Positions 41,142 to 50,679 of a stretch of 53,474 nt of DNA are shown in pieces (position 1 is the first letter of the stretch; every line of letters starts with the position of its first letter). The notes under the pieces are model-generated. The model made no database searches. It was not told where the DNA came from and saw nothing but the letters and a program-made list of their open reading frames with translations. Source of the stretch: Coriobacteriia bacterium. Its GTDB lineage: Bacteria > Actinomycetota > Coriobacteriia > Coriobacteriales > Eggerthellaceae. The position numbers and the translations under genes are program-made. The stretch lies in contig JAUNWQ010000003.1 in assembly GCA_030540225.1 (NCBI GenBank), positions 1 through 53,474 of the forward strand, given 5' to 3'.

Positions 41142-42251
41142 TTATGCGAGGTCGAAAAGCGCGCCGTAGAGCTCGTTTCCGAGGAGCCATCCCCTCTCGG
41201 TCGGGCACAAGCGACCCTCACTCCAGGCTGCGAGGCCCTCCTCGACAAGCTCGTCGATCGTCTCGTCGAGGCGCGGGAGCACGAGCCTGGCCTCAGCGAT
41301 CTTCTCGCCGGAGACGCCGCGCGTCATGCGCATGCCGAGCATGAGGTCCTCGGCGATCATCTGGGCGGCGTTCAAGTCGTCAGTCACCGAACCATCGGTC
41401 ATGCGCATCCGCCGCTCGCTGTTCTGCGTCATGGTCGCTGCCGAAGTGCCGATCCCCAAATACGGCACGCCCGTCCAGTAGGCGATGTTGTGGCGGCATG
41501 CGAAACCTGGCTTCGCGTAGCTTGCGACCTCGTATCGCTCGAAGCCCGCGGCGGTAAGAAGCGACTGCGCGATTTCCATCTGCTCAGCCTCGGCGTCGTC
41601 GTCGGGCTCGGGCAGCTCACCCGAGAGCACCATGCGGTCGAACGGAGTGTGCGGTTCGATGGTGAGCGGGTAGACGCTTATGTGAGAGACTCCGAGCTCG
41701 ATGGCGCGAGAGACGCTTTGCTCGAAGGATTCTGCGCTCTGCCCAGAGATTCCGCACATAAGATCGCAGCTCACGTTGGCGAATCGCTCGTGAGCCGCCT
41801 CGATCGCGCGGCAGGCAGCCTGCGCGTCGTGGGCGCGCCCGATGGCTTCAAGCACCTTGTCGTCGAAGCTCTGCACGCCAATGGAGAGCCTGTTCACCCC
41901 AAGAGCCCAGATGTCGCGGACCATGTTCGGAGTGAGGCTTTCGGGGTTCGCCTCCATCGAGCATTCCACGTCGGGCTCGAGGCGCATCGACGTCGAGAGT
42001 GTGTAGAGCAGCATAGACAGCCGCGACATCCCAATATGGCTCGGAGTGCCCCCGCCCAGATACACCGTCTCGATTGCTGAGAGCTCGCCTTCCTTCGACT
42101 TGCGGCGGATCGCAAGGCAGAGGTCTTCCACGTACGCGTCGATGCGCGGGTCGTCCGCGGCGACGGCAGACGTGGTGAAATCGCAGTACGAGCAGCGCTT
42201 CACGCAGAAAGGAAGGTGCAGATAGAGTGCGCGATAGGGATCGTGCGGCAT
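41142..42251 (-). CDS. hemW: Radical SAM heme chaperone HemW (coproporphyrinogen oxidase-like)
   Basis: 369 residues of the HemN/HemW family: LYLHLPFCVKRCSYCDFTT with the CxxxCxxC cluster motif, TVYLGGGTPSHI, SMEANPESLT, GVNRLSIGVQSFDDKVLEAIGR, CDLMCGISGQ, VYPLTIEPHTPF and RHNIAYWTG. HemW proteins bind and transfer heme and lack the residues needed for oxidase activity; assignment rests on the CxxxCxxC form and length. The ATG at 42251 overlaps the dus stop by one base (TGATG); the frame is open upstream inside dus, but without family sequence. Confidence 0.93.
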   Translation of the reverse strand: MPHDPYRALYLHLPFCVKRCSYCDFTTSAVAADDPRIDAYVEDLCLAIRRKSKEGELSAIETVYLGGGTPSHIGMSRLSMLLYTLSTSMRLEPDVECSMEANPESLTPNMVRDIWALGVNRLSIGVQSFDDKVLEAIGRAHDAQAACRAIEAAHERFANVSCDLMCGISGQSAESFEQSVSRAIELGVSHISVYPLTIEPHTPFDRMVLSGELPEPDDDAEAEQMEIAQSLLTAAGFERYEVASYAKPGFACRHNIAYWTGVPYLGIGTSAATMTQNSERRMRMTDGSVTDDLNAAQMIAEDLMLGMRMTRGVSGEKIAEARLVLPRLDETIDELVEEGLAAWSEGRLCPTERGWLLGNELYGALFDLA

Positions 42252-43261
42252 CAGTTGGCCTCCTTGTTTACGAAAGCGCCCGACACAGAGTCGTGCGCAG
42301 CCGCGAAGGCGAGCAGCTCGTCGAACACCTTGTCGAAATCTTCCGGCGTGATGCAGGCGTTGATCTTCCCGCGCGCGGTCGCAGCCCCAGGAAGGCCCGC
42401 CATGTACCACATTGCGTGCTTGCGCATCCGCACGATGTTGCGCCCTTCCCGCTCGGCGAGCAAGTGCGCATGGCGGCGCGCCATGGCAAGACGCTCGGCA
42501 ATGTTGGGCCGCGCAGGTTCTTCCTCGCCCGCGAGTGCAGCTTTCACCTGGGCGAACACCCAAGGATTTCCCTCAGCCCCGCGTCCGATCATGATTGCAT
42601 CGCAGCCCGTCTTCTCACGCAGGGCGACCGCATCGGCGCCGCAGCGCACGTCCCCGTTTCCCACGACGGGGATGGCGACGCCGCGCTTGACCTTTGCGAT
42701 GACGTCCCAGTTGGCGCTTCCGCGGTAGAGCTGCTCGGAGAAGCGCCCGTGCACAGTGACGGCGCACGCCCCCGCAGCTTCCATCCGACGGGCGAACTCG
42801 GGGGCGGTCTCCTCCCCCAGCTTGAACCCGCGGCGGAACTTTACCGTGACGGGATGCTGCACGGCACCGCGCACCGCCGACACGATGGACTCAGCGAGCG
42901 CAGGCTCGCACATGAGCGCCGAGCCGTCGCCTTTCGTCACGATCTTGCGTGCAGGGCATCCCATGTTGATGTCGAGGTACGCGAGCGTATCGCCCATCGT
43001 CTGCTCGATCCATGCGGCCTGCTCGGCCATGACGGCGGGCTCGTGCCCGAACAGCTGCACGGCCACGAGGTCCTCTCCCGGGGCGAGGCGCAGCAAGTGG
43101 CGCGTCTTTTCGTTCGCAAAGGAAAGTCCCTTAGCGGAGACCATTTCGGTATAGGCGAGCGAGGCCCCCTCCTCGCGACAGAGCGCGCGGAACGCCTCGT
43201 CGGTCACGCCCGCCATCGGCGCAAGGAGCAGCGGATGCTCGGCGAAGAAATCATGCATCAT
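42251..43261 (-). CDS. dus: tRNA-dihydrouridine synthase
   Basis: FMN-dependent reduction of uridines in tRNA D-loops. 336 residues, TIM barrel: LLLAPMAGVTDEAFRAL, YTEMVSAKGL, VQLFGHEP, DINMGCPARKIVTKGDGSALM (catalytic Cys), VTVKFRRG, VHGRFSEQLYRGSANWD, PVVGNGDVRC and IGRGAEGNPWVF. DusB-like by overall pattern. Co-transcribed with hemW downstream and a small membrane protein and lepA upstream. Confidence 0.96.
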   Translation of the reverse strand: MMHDFFAEHPLLLAPMAGVTDEAFRALCREEGASLAYTEMVSAKGLSFANEKTRHLLRLAPGEDLVAVQLFGHEPAVMAEQAAWIEQTMGDTLAYLDINMGCPARKIVTKGDGSALMCEPALAESIVSAVRGAVQHPVTVKFRRGFKLGEETAPEFARRMEAAGACAVTVHGRFSEQLYRGSANWDVIAKVKRGVAIPVVGNGDVRCGADAVALREKTGCDAIMIGRGAEGNPWVFAQVKAALAGEEEPARPNIAERLAMARRHAHLLAEREGRNIVRMRKHAMWYMAGLPGAATARGKINACITPEDFDKVFDELLAFAAAHDSVSGAFVNKEAN

Positions 43262-43287
43262 GCGAATCTCTCAAAACATCGTTGCTA

Positions 43288-43491
43288 TCAAGCGCTCGCA
43301 AGCGTGCCGAGCGTAAGGGCGCCCATGACGAAGAGCGCCACGACGAGAATCAAGGCGACAACTCCCGCGATGAGGCATCCGGCTACGGGGAAAGCCCCCT
43401 TCGCGTTCATGCGCTCGCGCTCGGCAGCCGCTTTCTTCTCGTCGAAGGGGTCGTCTAGCCAGTTGTAGGATTCTTTATCTCTTCTCGACAT
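43288..43491 (-). CDS. Small single-helix membrane protein, unknown function
   Basis: 67 residues: a charged N-terminal half (SRRDKESYNWLDDPFDEKKAAAERERM written in two parts: SRRDKESYNWLDDPFD and EKKAAAERERMN) and one hydrophobic helix at ~33-62 (AGCLIAGVVALILVVALFVM). No family is recognised. The ATG lies 2 bp after the lepA stop and the gene ends 26 bp before dus, with no room for a promoter, so it is an operon member; its conservation would decide whether it has a function related to translation. Confidence 0.7.
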   Translation of the reverse strand: MSRRDKESYNWLDDPFDEKKAAAERERMNAKGAFPVAGCLIAGVVALILVVALFVMGALTLGTLASA

Positions 43492-43493
43492 GG

Positions 43494-45296
43494 TTAATCG
43501 TCAACCTTAAGGATCGCCATGAACGCCTCTTGCGGGACCTCCACGTTGCCAATGGCCTTCATACGCTTCTTGCCCTGCTTCTGCTTCTCAAGCAGCTTGC
43601 GCTTGCGCGAGATGTCGCCTCCGTAGCATTTCGCGAGGACGTCCTTGCGCTTAGCCTTCACCGTCTCGCGAGCGAGCACGCGTCCGCCGATGGCGGCCTG
43701 GATGGGCACCTCGAACATCTGGCGCGGGATGATTTCCTTGAGCTTCTCGGTAAGCACGCGCCCGCGGTCGTAGGCCTTGTCCTTGTGGACGATGAACGAC
43801 AGCGCGTCGATCGGCTTGCCGGAGAGCAGGATGTCGAGCTTCACGAGCTGCGAGGGCTTGTAGCCGGCGAAGTCGTAGTCGAGCGACGCGTAGCCCTTCG
43901 TGTTCGATTTCAGCTTGTCGAAGTAGTCCATGATGAGCTCGGAGAGGGGGATCTCCCAAAGCATCTCGACTGTGTTCTGCGAGAGGTAGTTCATCGTGAC
44001 GAACGTGCCGCGGCGAGCGACGGTGAGGTCCATGACGGCGCCGACGTAATCGGGCGGGATGAGGATCTTCGCCTTAAGATAAGGTTCCTCGATATGCTCG
44101 ATCTCGCCGGGGTCGGGCATTTCCTGAGGGGAATGCAGGCTCATCATCTCGCCGCCCTGCTTGAAGACGTGATATTCCACCGAGGGCGCGGTCGCGAGCA
44201 AATCGAGGTTGAACTCGCGCTCTAGGCGCTCCTTCACGACTTCCATGTGCAAAAGCCCCAAAAAGCCGACGCGGAAGCCGAAGCCGAGCGCGTGAGACTT
44301 CTCGGGCTCCCACAACAGCGCGGGATCGTTGAGCGAGAGCTTCTCGAGGGCCTCCTTCAAGGGCTCGTACTGGTCAGACTCGATGGGGAACAGGCCCGTG
44401 TAGACCATGGGCTTGGCCTCGCGATAACCTGGCAGCGGGTTGTCGACGCCGCCTTCCGCGAGCGTGATCGTGTCGCCGACCTTCACGTGGACGAGATCCT
44501 TCAGCCCCGTGACCAGGTAACCAACCTCGCCGACGCCAAGTTCGGGCAGCGGCTCCTCGACGGGATGGCGCGCGCCCACTTCCTCGGCCAGGATGTCCTT
44601 GCCCGACGCCATGAGGCGCAGGCGCTGGCCTTTCTTCATCGAGCCGTCGACGATGCGGACGAGCGCCACAACGCCGCGGTAAGGATCGAAGTAGCTGTCG
44701 AAGATGAGCGCGCGCAGCGGGGCGTTCGCGTCGCCGGTTGGCGCGGGGATGTTGTAGACCACGGCCTCGAGCAGATCGTGCACGCCGACGCCTGTTTTTC
44801 CCGAGGCGAGCACCGCGTCGTCCGCGGGAATCGCAAGCGCGTCCTCTATTTCAGCGCGAACGCGCTCGGGGTCGGCCGAGGGCAGGTCGATCTTGTTGAT
44901 AAGCGGGATGATCTCGAGGTTCGCGTTCATCGCCATCATAGCGTTCGCGACCGTCTGCGCCTCGACGCCCTGGGTCGCGTCGACCACGAGCACCGCGCCC
45001 TCGCAGGCAGCCAAAGAGCGGCTTACCTCATAGGTGAAGTCGACGTGGCCGGGGGTGTCGATAAGGTTGAACTGGTATTCCTCGCCATCGTCGGCCTGAT
45101 AGTTCACGCGCACGGCCTGGCTTTTGATCGTGATACCGCGCTCGCGCTCGATGTCCATCGTGTCGAGGAGCTGGGCTTGCATATCGCGCTCGGCGATGGT
45201 GCCCGTCATCTCGAGGATGCGGTCGGAAAGCGTCGATTTCCCGTGGTCGATATGGGCGATGATGGAGAAGTTCCTGATATGCGAGGGGTCGGTCAT
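43494..45296 (-). CDS. lepA: Elongation factor 4 (LepA)
   Basis: Translational GTPase acting in initiation/back-translocation. 600 residues, standard length: G1 [16 protein letters not shown]2 [14 protein letters not shown]3 DTPGHVDF, G4 NKIDLPSA, domain II ([20 protein letters not shown]), EF-G-like domains III and V ([19 protein letters not shown]) and the LepA-specific C-terminus [27 protein letters not shown] 45296 gives the conserved [25 protein letters not shown] is somewhat far upstream (13 bases). Confidence 0.97.
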   Translation of the reverse strand: MTDPSHIRNFSIIAHIDHGKSTLSDRILEMTGTIAERDMQAQLLDTMDIERERGITIKSQAVRVNYQADDGEEYQFNLIDTPGHVDFTYEVSRSLAACEGAVLVVDATQGVEAQTVANAMMAMNANLEIIPLINKIDLPSADPERVRAEIEDALAIPADDAVLASGKTGVGVHDLLEAVVYNIPAPTGDANAPLRALIFDSYFDPYRGVVALVRIVDGSMKKGQRLRLMASGKDILAEEVGARHPVEEPLPELGVGEVGYLVTGLKDLVHVKVGDTITLAEGGVDNPLPGYREAKPMVYTGLFPIESDQYEPLKEALEKLSLNDPALLWEPEKSHALGFGFRVGFLGLLHMEVVKERLEREFNLDLLATAPSVEYHVFKQGGEMMSLHSPQEMPDPGEIEHIEEPYLKAKILIPPDYVGAVMDLTVARRGTFVTMNYLSQNTVEMLWEIPLSELIMDYFDKLKSNTKGYASLDYDFAGYKPSQLVKLDILLSGKPIDALSFIVHKDKAYDRGRVLTEKLKEIIPRQMFEVPIQAAIGGRVLARETVKAKRKDVLAKCYGGDISRKRKLLEKQKQGKKRMKAIGNVEVPQEAFMAILKVDD

Positions 45297-45338
45297 GACG
45301 ATCGATAGGTCCTTATCTCTTGCAGTATTTGTGTTCAA

Positions 45339-45368
45339 TGTATACGTTTGCACCTGAAAATGGCGCAA
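45339..45368 (-). promoter_or_regulatory. Candidate lepA operon promoter
   Basis: Minus strand TTGCGC (45368-45363), 18-bp spacer, TATACA (45344-45339). Divergent to the rpsT promoter, their -35 boxes being 15 bp apart. Confidence 0.5.
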
Positions 45369-45383
45369 TTCACTAAAAACTAC

Positions 45384-45412
45384 GTGCAATTGGCGCAAGC
45401 GTTTGCTATTCT
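45384..45412 (+). promoter_or_regulatory. Candidate rpsT promoter
   Basis: GTGCAA (45384-45389), 17 bp, then TATTCT (45407-45412) with an extended -10 TGC directly before it. An 8-bp direct repeat TGGCGCAA occurs at 45361 and 45391, three helical turns apart, flanking both divergent -35 boxes. Confidence 0.45.
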
Positions 45413-45418
45413 ATCGCA

Positions 45419-45669
45419 TTGCGTATCCAGCAAGCGTTCGCATGATGATATTCATCGGCGAATCCGCAGACATGGCTGCAACAGGGAAAGCGCTTGTGCT
45501 GGACGGCCGATTGGCCTGCGAGACAGAGAAATCCTGACTGTTTCCTATGCGAGACGCGCATCTTTGCGGTTTCTTCGTCTCGCGCGTCAATCCTGCCTTC
45601 CAACACTCCTTTCTGCAACATGTCGTGCTGCATGCGCGGACTATCAGTTGTTTTGGGAAAGGAACGAAC
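45419..45669 (+). other. Long rpsT leader, no gene
   Basis: About 250 nt between the presumed transcription start and the rpsT ATG. A GCGAGACG...CGTCTCGC 8-bp stem occurs at 45549-45583. Open frames through it on both strands show no recognisable protein. Candidate leader for S20 autoregulation. Confidence 0.45.
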
Positions 45670-46170
45670 ATGGCAAACATCAAGAGCCAGAAGAAACGCA
45701 ACATCACCAACGAGAAGGCGCATCAGCGCAACAAGGCCTGCAAGTCCGAGCTGAAGACTGCAGTGCGCCGCGTGCGCGAGGCTGTCGCTGCCGGCAACGG
45801 TGCCGAGGCTTACGCCGCCGCGCTCGCCGCGAGCCGCCTGCTCGACAAGGCTGCTTCCAAGGGCATCATCCATAAGAACCAGGCTGCCAACCGCAAGTCC
45901 GGTGTCATGCAGCTCGCCAACACCATCGTGACCGACGCCGATCGCGCAGCTTACGTGAAGTCGGAGCCGAAGAAGCAGGAGGCCACGGGCAACAAGAAGG
46001 CTGCCAAGAAGGCCGAGCGCAAGGCCGCCCTCGCTGCCGCTTCCGCCGAGAAGGCAAAGCGTCGCGAGAAGCAGCTCAAGGAAGAGGCTGCTGCTAAGGC
46101 TCGCAAGGCCAAGGAAGCCGAAGAGGCTGCCAAGGCCGAGGCTGCTGAGGCTGAGGAAGCCGCCGAATAA
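45670..46170 (+). CDS. rpsT: Ribosomal protein bS20 with a long charged C-terminal extension
   Basis: Binds 16S rRNA in the body of the 30S subunit. Residues 1-~90 are the S20 helical bundle: [66 protein letters not shown]. Family members are usually ~85-90 residues; this one has 166, the extra ~75 being almost only Ala, Lys, Glu and Arg ([20 protein letters not shown], then [20 protein letters not shown]), likely a long solvent-exposed helix or disordered tail. AAAGGA lies six bases before ATG 45670. An intrinsic terminator follows at 46195. Confidence 0.95.
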   Translation: MANIKSQKKRNITNEKAHQRNKACKSELKTAVRRVREAVAAGNGAEAYAAALAASRLLDKAASKGIIHKNQAANRKSGVMQLANTIVTDADRAAYVKSEPKKQEATGNKKAAKKAERKAALAAASAEKAKRREKQLKEEAAAKARKAKEAEEAAKAEAAEAEEAAE

Positions 46171-46194
46171 GCAAATCGCTTAACGTGACTTTCG

Positions 46195-46237
46195 AAGGAC
46201 TCTGAGTTCGCAATGAATTCAGGGTCCTTTTTCTTTA
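46195..46237 (+). terminator. rpsT terminator
   Basis: AAGGACTCTGA pairs with TCAGGGTCCTT (one G-U) plus inner TTC/GAA pairing, followed by TTTTTCTTT. 24 bp after the rpsT stop. Confidence 0.9.
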
Positions 46238-46292
46238 GGACACCGATGTGAGACAGGAGCTGAGAGATGTTCCTCGGTCGCGCACGATAGAA

Positions 46293-47303
46293 CTATCTTC
46301 CGGTGCAGACGGAGGTGACCCAGTCCATGAACGCCGCTTCGGGATCAGCACCGCTTTTCATGGCGCGCTCGGCATCGCGCGCGGTAATGATCGCGCGGCG
46401 AAGTTCCTCTCGCGAGAAGCGCCGTGCGAGGGTGCTGTGCCCCTTCACCTGCCACGCCTGTTTCGGGCGGGCCTTGGGGTTCGCAATTTTCGCGTACTCG
46501 GTCAGCGCTGATGCAAGCGCATTGGGGTTGCCCCGCTCTGCCAGGACTTTCGCGCACATGATTTCGCGCAGCCGGGTAGTGCACATCGCAATGAGCGCAT
46601 GGGGCGAGGTCGACTCCATCTTCGCGCGATAGATGAGGCACTTCTTAAGGTCGCGCGCAGCAAAGGCATCGACGAACTCCCAAGGAGTTGCCTCGGTCGT
46701 GCGGCTTACAAGCGAGCGCACCTCGTGCTCGGAAACAGGGTCGTTCCCCCGATGCGCGAGCGCAATCTTAGCGATTTCGCTGTCGAGATGCACCGTGTTC
46801 TCGCCTACAAGCTCGACGAGGGCATTTGCGGCCCCTTCGGTGAACGTCGTCCCGTGCGAGACGGCCATCGACCGGACGGTGTGGGGCAGCTCCTTCTTCT
46901 TCAGCGGGATGCACTCGATAACAGCGCTCTTCCCCACTGCGGCGACAGCCTTGTACAGACGCGTGTTCTTCGCGAGCTTCTCCGCCTCAAGCGCGAGCAC
47001 CGTCTGGTCGCTCGGGGAATCGAGGTAGGCGACAAGCTCCTCCGAATCGGCCTTCTTCAGCTTGTCGACATCGCGCACGTAGACCAGTCGCTTCTCGCTT
47101 GCGAAAGGCATGGTGTTGCAAGCCGATACGATATCGGCGCCCAGTGCCGTCTCGCCGTCGAAGGTGTCGGAGTTGAAAGAGAGATCACCGTATTGCGCGA
47201 GGCGCTCGCGGAGCCGCCTCAACACGGTCGAGCGTTTAAGCGCGTCCTCCCCTACGATCAGGTAGGCGGGAATGAGTGGTTTTTGCTTTGCTGTTTGCGT
47301 CAT
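46293..47303 (-). CDS. holA: DNA polymerase III subunit delta
   Basis: Clamp-loader subunit that opens the beta clamp. 336 residues: N-terminal PAYLIVGEDALKRSTVLRRL, FDGETALGADIVSACNTMPF, KRLVYVRDVDKLKK, VLALEAEKLAKNTRLYKAV, then a helical lid and C-terminal collar with FSREELRRAIITARDAERAMKSG. Starts 9 bp after comEC; the comEA-comEC-holA order is very common in Gram-positives and holA is usually followed by rpsT, here convergent with it. Confidence 0.94.
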   Translation of the reverse strand: MTQTAKQKPLIPAYLIVGEDALKRSTVLRRLRERLAQYGDLSFNSDTFDGETALGADIVSACNTMPFASEKRLVYVRDVDKLKKADSEELVAYLDSPSDQTVLALEAEKLAKNTRLYKAVAAVGKSAVIECIPLKKKELPHTVRSMAVSHGTTFTEGAANALVELVGENTVHLDSEIAKIALAHRGNDPVSEHEVRSLVSRTTEATPWEFVDAFAARDLKKCLIYRAKMESTSPHALIAMCTTRLREIMCAKVLAERGNPNALASALTEYAKIANPKARPKQAWQVKGHSTLARRFSREELRRAIITARDAERAMKSGADPEAAFMDWVTSVCTGR

Positions 47304-47312
47304 GCAGCCATT

Positions 47313-49676
47313 CTATCCCAGGGCGGTAACGCGGATGCCATCGTTTGAGAATTCGCATGAAACGTCTCCCATCTCGTCAGTGCGGAAGACGTGCGACCCA
47401 ACGTTGCCCAGAAGCGAAAGCGTCAGCGCTGCAGGGTGGCCGTATCGATTACCCTTCCCTACGCTAACAAGCGAAATCTCAGGGCGAATCGCCTCAACGA
47501 CGCTCTCGGTGAGTGCCGCCTTTGAGCCGTGATGACCGACTTTGTAAATATCGATATCCCCTAACGCCCCCTCATCGATCATCTCTTTCAGCTGATCGGA
47601 CTCGGCGTCGCCGCAGAACAATGCCGTCCACGTGTCCCCACTCGTCGCAAGAGAGGCCAACAGGCAAAGGCTATCGGCATTGCCGCCCTCGTCGGAAAAC
47701 CCGTGTGGCCAGATCACTTTCAGAGAGAAGTCCCCGCAGGCAATTGTATCCCCAACAGCAAGAGGTTCGACGTTGGCGAATCCCACGACCGACGACGCAC
47801 TCTTGATGAGGTTTTCGCACGACTTGCAGTTGCAGGTGACGGCATCGTGCGCCACGAGCACGCTATCGATCGCCACGACACCGTTAAGTGCCTGCAGCGA
47901 CCCGCAGTGGTCGTCATCGGCGTGAGTGATAAGCACCGCGTCGAGGTGGAATATGCCTTGTCTGGCAAGCGCCTCCTTGAGGAGCGTGTCGTGGTTTCCC
48001 GTGTCGATGAGGATTGCCGACCCTTTACTCCTCACGAGGAACGCGTCTCCCTGCGCAACGTCGAGCATGACGATCTCACTCGGCCTGAGAAGCGGAACAA
48101 CGACAACGAGGGCAATGGCACATGCGCAGGCCGCTGATCCCATCGCGAAGATCGCTGTGCCTGTGAGCTGGGGCCACAAGAGCCAGAGCAGAAACGGCCC
48201 CGCAATCGAGAGCGCAAGACCCCACGGCACGGAAAGCGATACCGGCACGCAAGCGAAGGGAATCTCAGCGAAGATCGTTATTGTCTGGGCAAGCAAGAAA
48301 GCGGCTCCGTTCGCGAAGGGTAGCGCGAGCGGCGTAACAACGGGAGCTGCTAAGGAGGCAACGGAACCTACAAGGCAAATTGTGAGCGCAAGCGTGAAGA
48401 GCGGTGCAACGACAAGGTTCGCAACAGGGGAAACGAGCGGCAACTGCGAGAAGAGCGCCGCGGAAAACGGTGTCGTTGCAACCATGGCCGCCAACGTGAG
48501 CGCTAGGGGCTCGGCTATCCGTCGCACGATGGGAACGCCCGACAGCCATGATGAAATGAGCGGCATGAGCGCGATGATTCCCAGCGTCGACATCGCTGAG
48601 AGGAAAAACGATATCGACACACTCGATTGCGGGGAGATGGCAATGATCACGACAATGCACGCGCCGAGAGCCGAGAGCGTCGCCCGGCGTCGGCGTGCGA
48701 GGAACGACGTCATGCCGACGACAGCCATCGCCGCAGCTCGGAGTGCGGATATGGGCATCCCCGTCAGTACCAGATAAATCGAAAGCACAGCAAGCTGTAT
48801 CGCAAGGGAGAACCTTCTCGGCGTTCGAACGACCTGAAGCGCGGATGCGATCATCCCGCACGTGATGGAGAGGTGGGCTCCTGAAACTGCGACGAGATGG
48901 GCCACACCCACGGTCTTGCATGCTGCGTACAGATCGCTCTCTCGCAGCTGCTCCCGATATCCGCAGACGAGCGCCTGGCAGAGCGCACCGACGTCTCCCT
49001 GACCGTCGAACAGCGCAATCACCGATTTCCGCACGTTTGTGAGAACACCCCCAACGGAGCGCGAATTGTCCAGTCGTTCGATCGCTCCAGGCGATGACAC
49101 GGCATCGATGCCTTGAAGATAGAACCGCTCGGCAGAGGCCTCCCTCGGCTGAGAAAGCGCACACGTCGCGCTGAACGAGTCGCCATAGAAGATGCCGCTT
49201 TCCCCTTTAGGCAGGGTAACGCTCACCGCGTGCTCCTCGCCGCTCGATACCGAATGAGCCACCGCGCGCACTGTGGCGCCGAAATCGCCCTGCCTCGCGT
49301 CTTCTTCGGCGGTGAGGATCCATTTCTGAACCGGAGAGGCTATGGCCTGGTTAGCCTTCGCTTCATAGGAAAGCGTAGCGGAGAAGCCAAGCGCGCATCC
49401 GATAACGAGCCCCAGAACGAGAACAGTGAGCGTCGACGGTGCACCTCGCATAAACGCGAATATCGCAAGAGCGAAGAAGACGCAAGCAACGACGATGACG
49501 GGAACTAAGAACTCCTGCGCGCATCGAAAGCCCAGCGTATAGCTTCCCGCACAGGCGCCCCACAATGCGAGTGCAAGGATCGTAAGCGGTGGCATCGAGG
49601 GACGCTTTGCGGAACCTTGGGAGCATGAGTCGTCGAGGGCGTCGCTCGAATGCTGACCGAGAACACTCGACCTCAT
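47313..49676 (-). CDS. comEC: DNA internalisation competence protein ComEC/Rec2
   Basis: Polytopic membrane channel for single-stranded DNA uptake. About 787 residues: N-terminal membrane helices and an OB-like extracellular part, the Competence domain (ALVCGYREQLRESDLYAA, HLVAVSGAHLSITCGMI, LTGMPISALRAAAMAVV) and a C-terminal metallo-beta-lactamase domain (VMLDVAQGDAFLVR, ITHADDDHCGSLQAL, FCGDAESDQL, KVGHHGSK). The start is uncertain: ATG 49676 is listed, but a TTG at 49727 overlapping the comEA stop has an AGGGG site, and the frame is open to a GTG at 49781. Confidence 0.93.
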   Translation of the reverse strand: MRSSVLGQHSSDALDDSCSQGSAKRPSMPPLTILALALWGACAGSYTLGFRCAQEFLVPVIVVACVFFALAIFAFMRGAPSTLTVLVLGLVIGCALGFSATLSYEAKANQAIASPVQKWILTAEEDARQGDFGATVRAVAHSVSSGEEHAVSVTLPKGESGIFYGDSFSATCALSQPREASAERFYLQGIDAVSSPGAIERLDNSRSVGGVLTNVRKSVIALFDGQGDVGALCQALVCGYREQLRESDLYAACKTVGVAHLVAVSGAHLSITCGMIASALQVVRTPRRFSLAIQLAVLSIYLVLTGMPISALRAAAMAVVGMTSFLARRRRATLSALGACIVVIIAISPQSSVSISFFLSAMSTLGIIALMPLISSWLSGVPIVRRIAEPLALTLAAMVATTPFSAALFSQLPLVSPVANLVVAPLFTLALTICLVGSVASLAAPVVTPLALPFANGAAFLLAQTITIFAEIPFACVPVSLSVPWGLALSIAGPFLLWLLWPQLTGTAIFAMGSAACACAIALVVVVPLLRPSEIVMLDVAQGDAFLVRSKGSAILIDTGNHDTLLKEALARQGIFHLDAVLITHADDDHCGSLQALNGVVAIDSVLVAHDAVTCNCKSCENLIKSASSVVGFANVEPLAVGDTIACGDFSLKVIWPHGFSDEGGNADSLCLLASLATSGDTWTALFCGDAESDQLKEMIDEGALGDIDIYKVGHHGSKAALTESVVEAIRPEISLVSVGKGNRYGHPAALTLSLLGNVGSHVFRTDEMGDVSCEFSNDGIRVTALG

Positions 49677-49719
49677 CGTGAGGCGGCGAGCTGCCTCCTT
49701 AACGAATCGACAGCTCTCG

Positions 49720-50379
49720 TTATCCAACGGTGATGCACCCCTCGAGCTGGGAAAATTTCTTATCGCCAATTCCCGAGACACGCTTTAGGTCCTCTATAGT
49801 CTTGAAGGGGCCGTTCGCCTCGCGGTCAGCGACGATCTTTGCGGCAGTGGATGCTCCGATGCCAGGCAGCGTATCAAGTATTGCCGCATCGGCAGTGTTG
49901 ATGTTCACCTTCCCCGCCACCGTGCCAGGTGAAGCTGCGGTTGCAGGCGTGGTGTCCGAGTCACCATCAGTTTGCGTGCTGGGAACGATGACCTGCTCGC
50001 CGTCAGTCAAGACGCGCGCTAGGTTCACCGCGTCATGCCGCGCATCGTCGGCAAAGCCCCCAGCCGCTTGGATAGCATCGTACACCCGCGAACCCTCGGA
50101 AAGCTCGAACAGCCCCGGGGCAGCAACCGCTCCTTCAACGTGCACGAATATCGTCTTCTCGACAATGGGCGTATCGGAGGACGTGTCTTCGATAGGCTCC
50201 GAAGTGCTCGTCTGTGCCTTCGAGATTGAGAACTCGGTTCCAGGCAGCAGGGCATGGGCAAGCTGCAAGCCTGCGATGCAGAGTATCGCCACCGCGACCG
50301 AAACAATCCCGATGACGACTGCAGGTTTCGGCTTGCGCTTGCTCGGTACGGAGAACGGTATTTTGTCGCGACGCTTCAT
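49720..50379 (-). CDS. comEA: Competence protein ComEA, DNA receptor
   Basis: Membrane-anchored double-stranded DNA-binding protein. 219 residues: basic start, a membrane helix at ~22-45 (AVVIGIVSVAVAILCIAGL), an SLBB domain (IFVHVEGAVAAPGLFELSEG, YDAIQAAGGFADDARHDAV) and a C-terminal helix-hairpin-helix pair (KVNINTADAAILDTLPGIGA, RVSGIGDKKFSQLE). AAGGGG lies four bases before ATG 50379; a GTG directly before it is an alternative. Precedes comEC, which it feeds with DNA. Pilus genes needed for uptake are not in the window. Confidence 0.95.
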   Translation of the reverse strand: MKRRDKIPFSVPSKRKPKPAVVIGIVSVAVAILCIAGLQLAHALLPGTEFSISKAQTSTSEPIEDTSSDTPIVEKTIFVHVEGAVAAPGLFELSEGSRVYDAIQAAGGFADDARHDAVNLARVLTDGEQVIVPSTQTDGDSDTTPATAASPGTVAGKVNINTADAAILDTLPGIGASTAAKIVADREANGPFKTIEDLKRVSGIGDKKFSQLEGCITVG

Positions 50380-50536
50380 CACTCCCCTTTCGATTAAGTA
50401 AGGGAGTATAACGATGAAGCCTGGCGATTAGCTGACCCAATGCTTCCCGAATCACGTCGCCTTATCCGCGTATATGCGGCAGGAATGCAACGGCAAAGAC
50501 GCAAATACTCTTCTGCTTCCCGCCCAGAATGCACAA

Positions 50537-50583
50537 AGCCCTGCCAGATTTCTTGCAGAAACCTGGCAGGGCTCTAGCCTCGA
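50537..50583 (-). terminator. Hairpin AGCCCTGCCAG, distal to thiI
   Basis: An 11-bp perfect stem with an additional inner TTTC/GAAA pairing; on the minus strand it is followed by TTTGTG. Probably a second, backup terminator. Confidence 0.5.
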
Positions 50584-50639
50584 AAGGCATACAGCAAAAC
50601 GAACGGCGCAAAATCACGCCGCCTCGGTATTAAGCAAGC

Positions 50640-50674
50640 CAAAAAGAAAGAGGACCTGATGAAACAGGTCCTCT
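50640..50674 (-). terminator. Intrinsic terminator of mihF-gmk-rpoZ-thiI
   Basis: AGAGGACCTG and its exact complement around a 6-nt loop, followed on the minus strand by TTTCTTTTT. It lies 90 bp after the thiI stop. Confidence 0.85.
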
Positions 50675-50679
50675 CAGAC

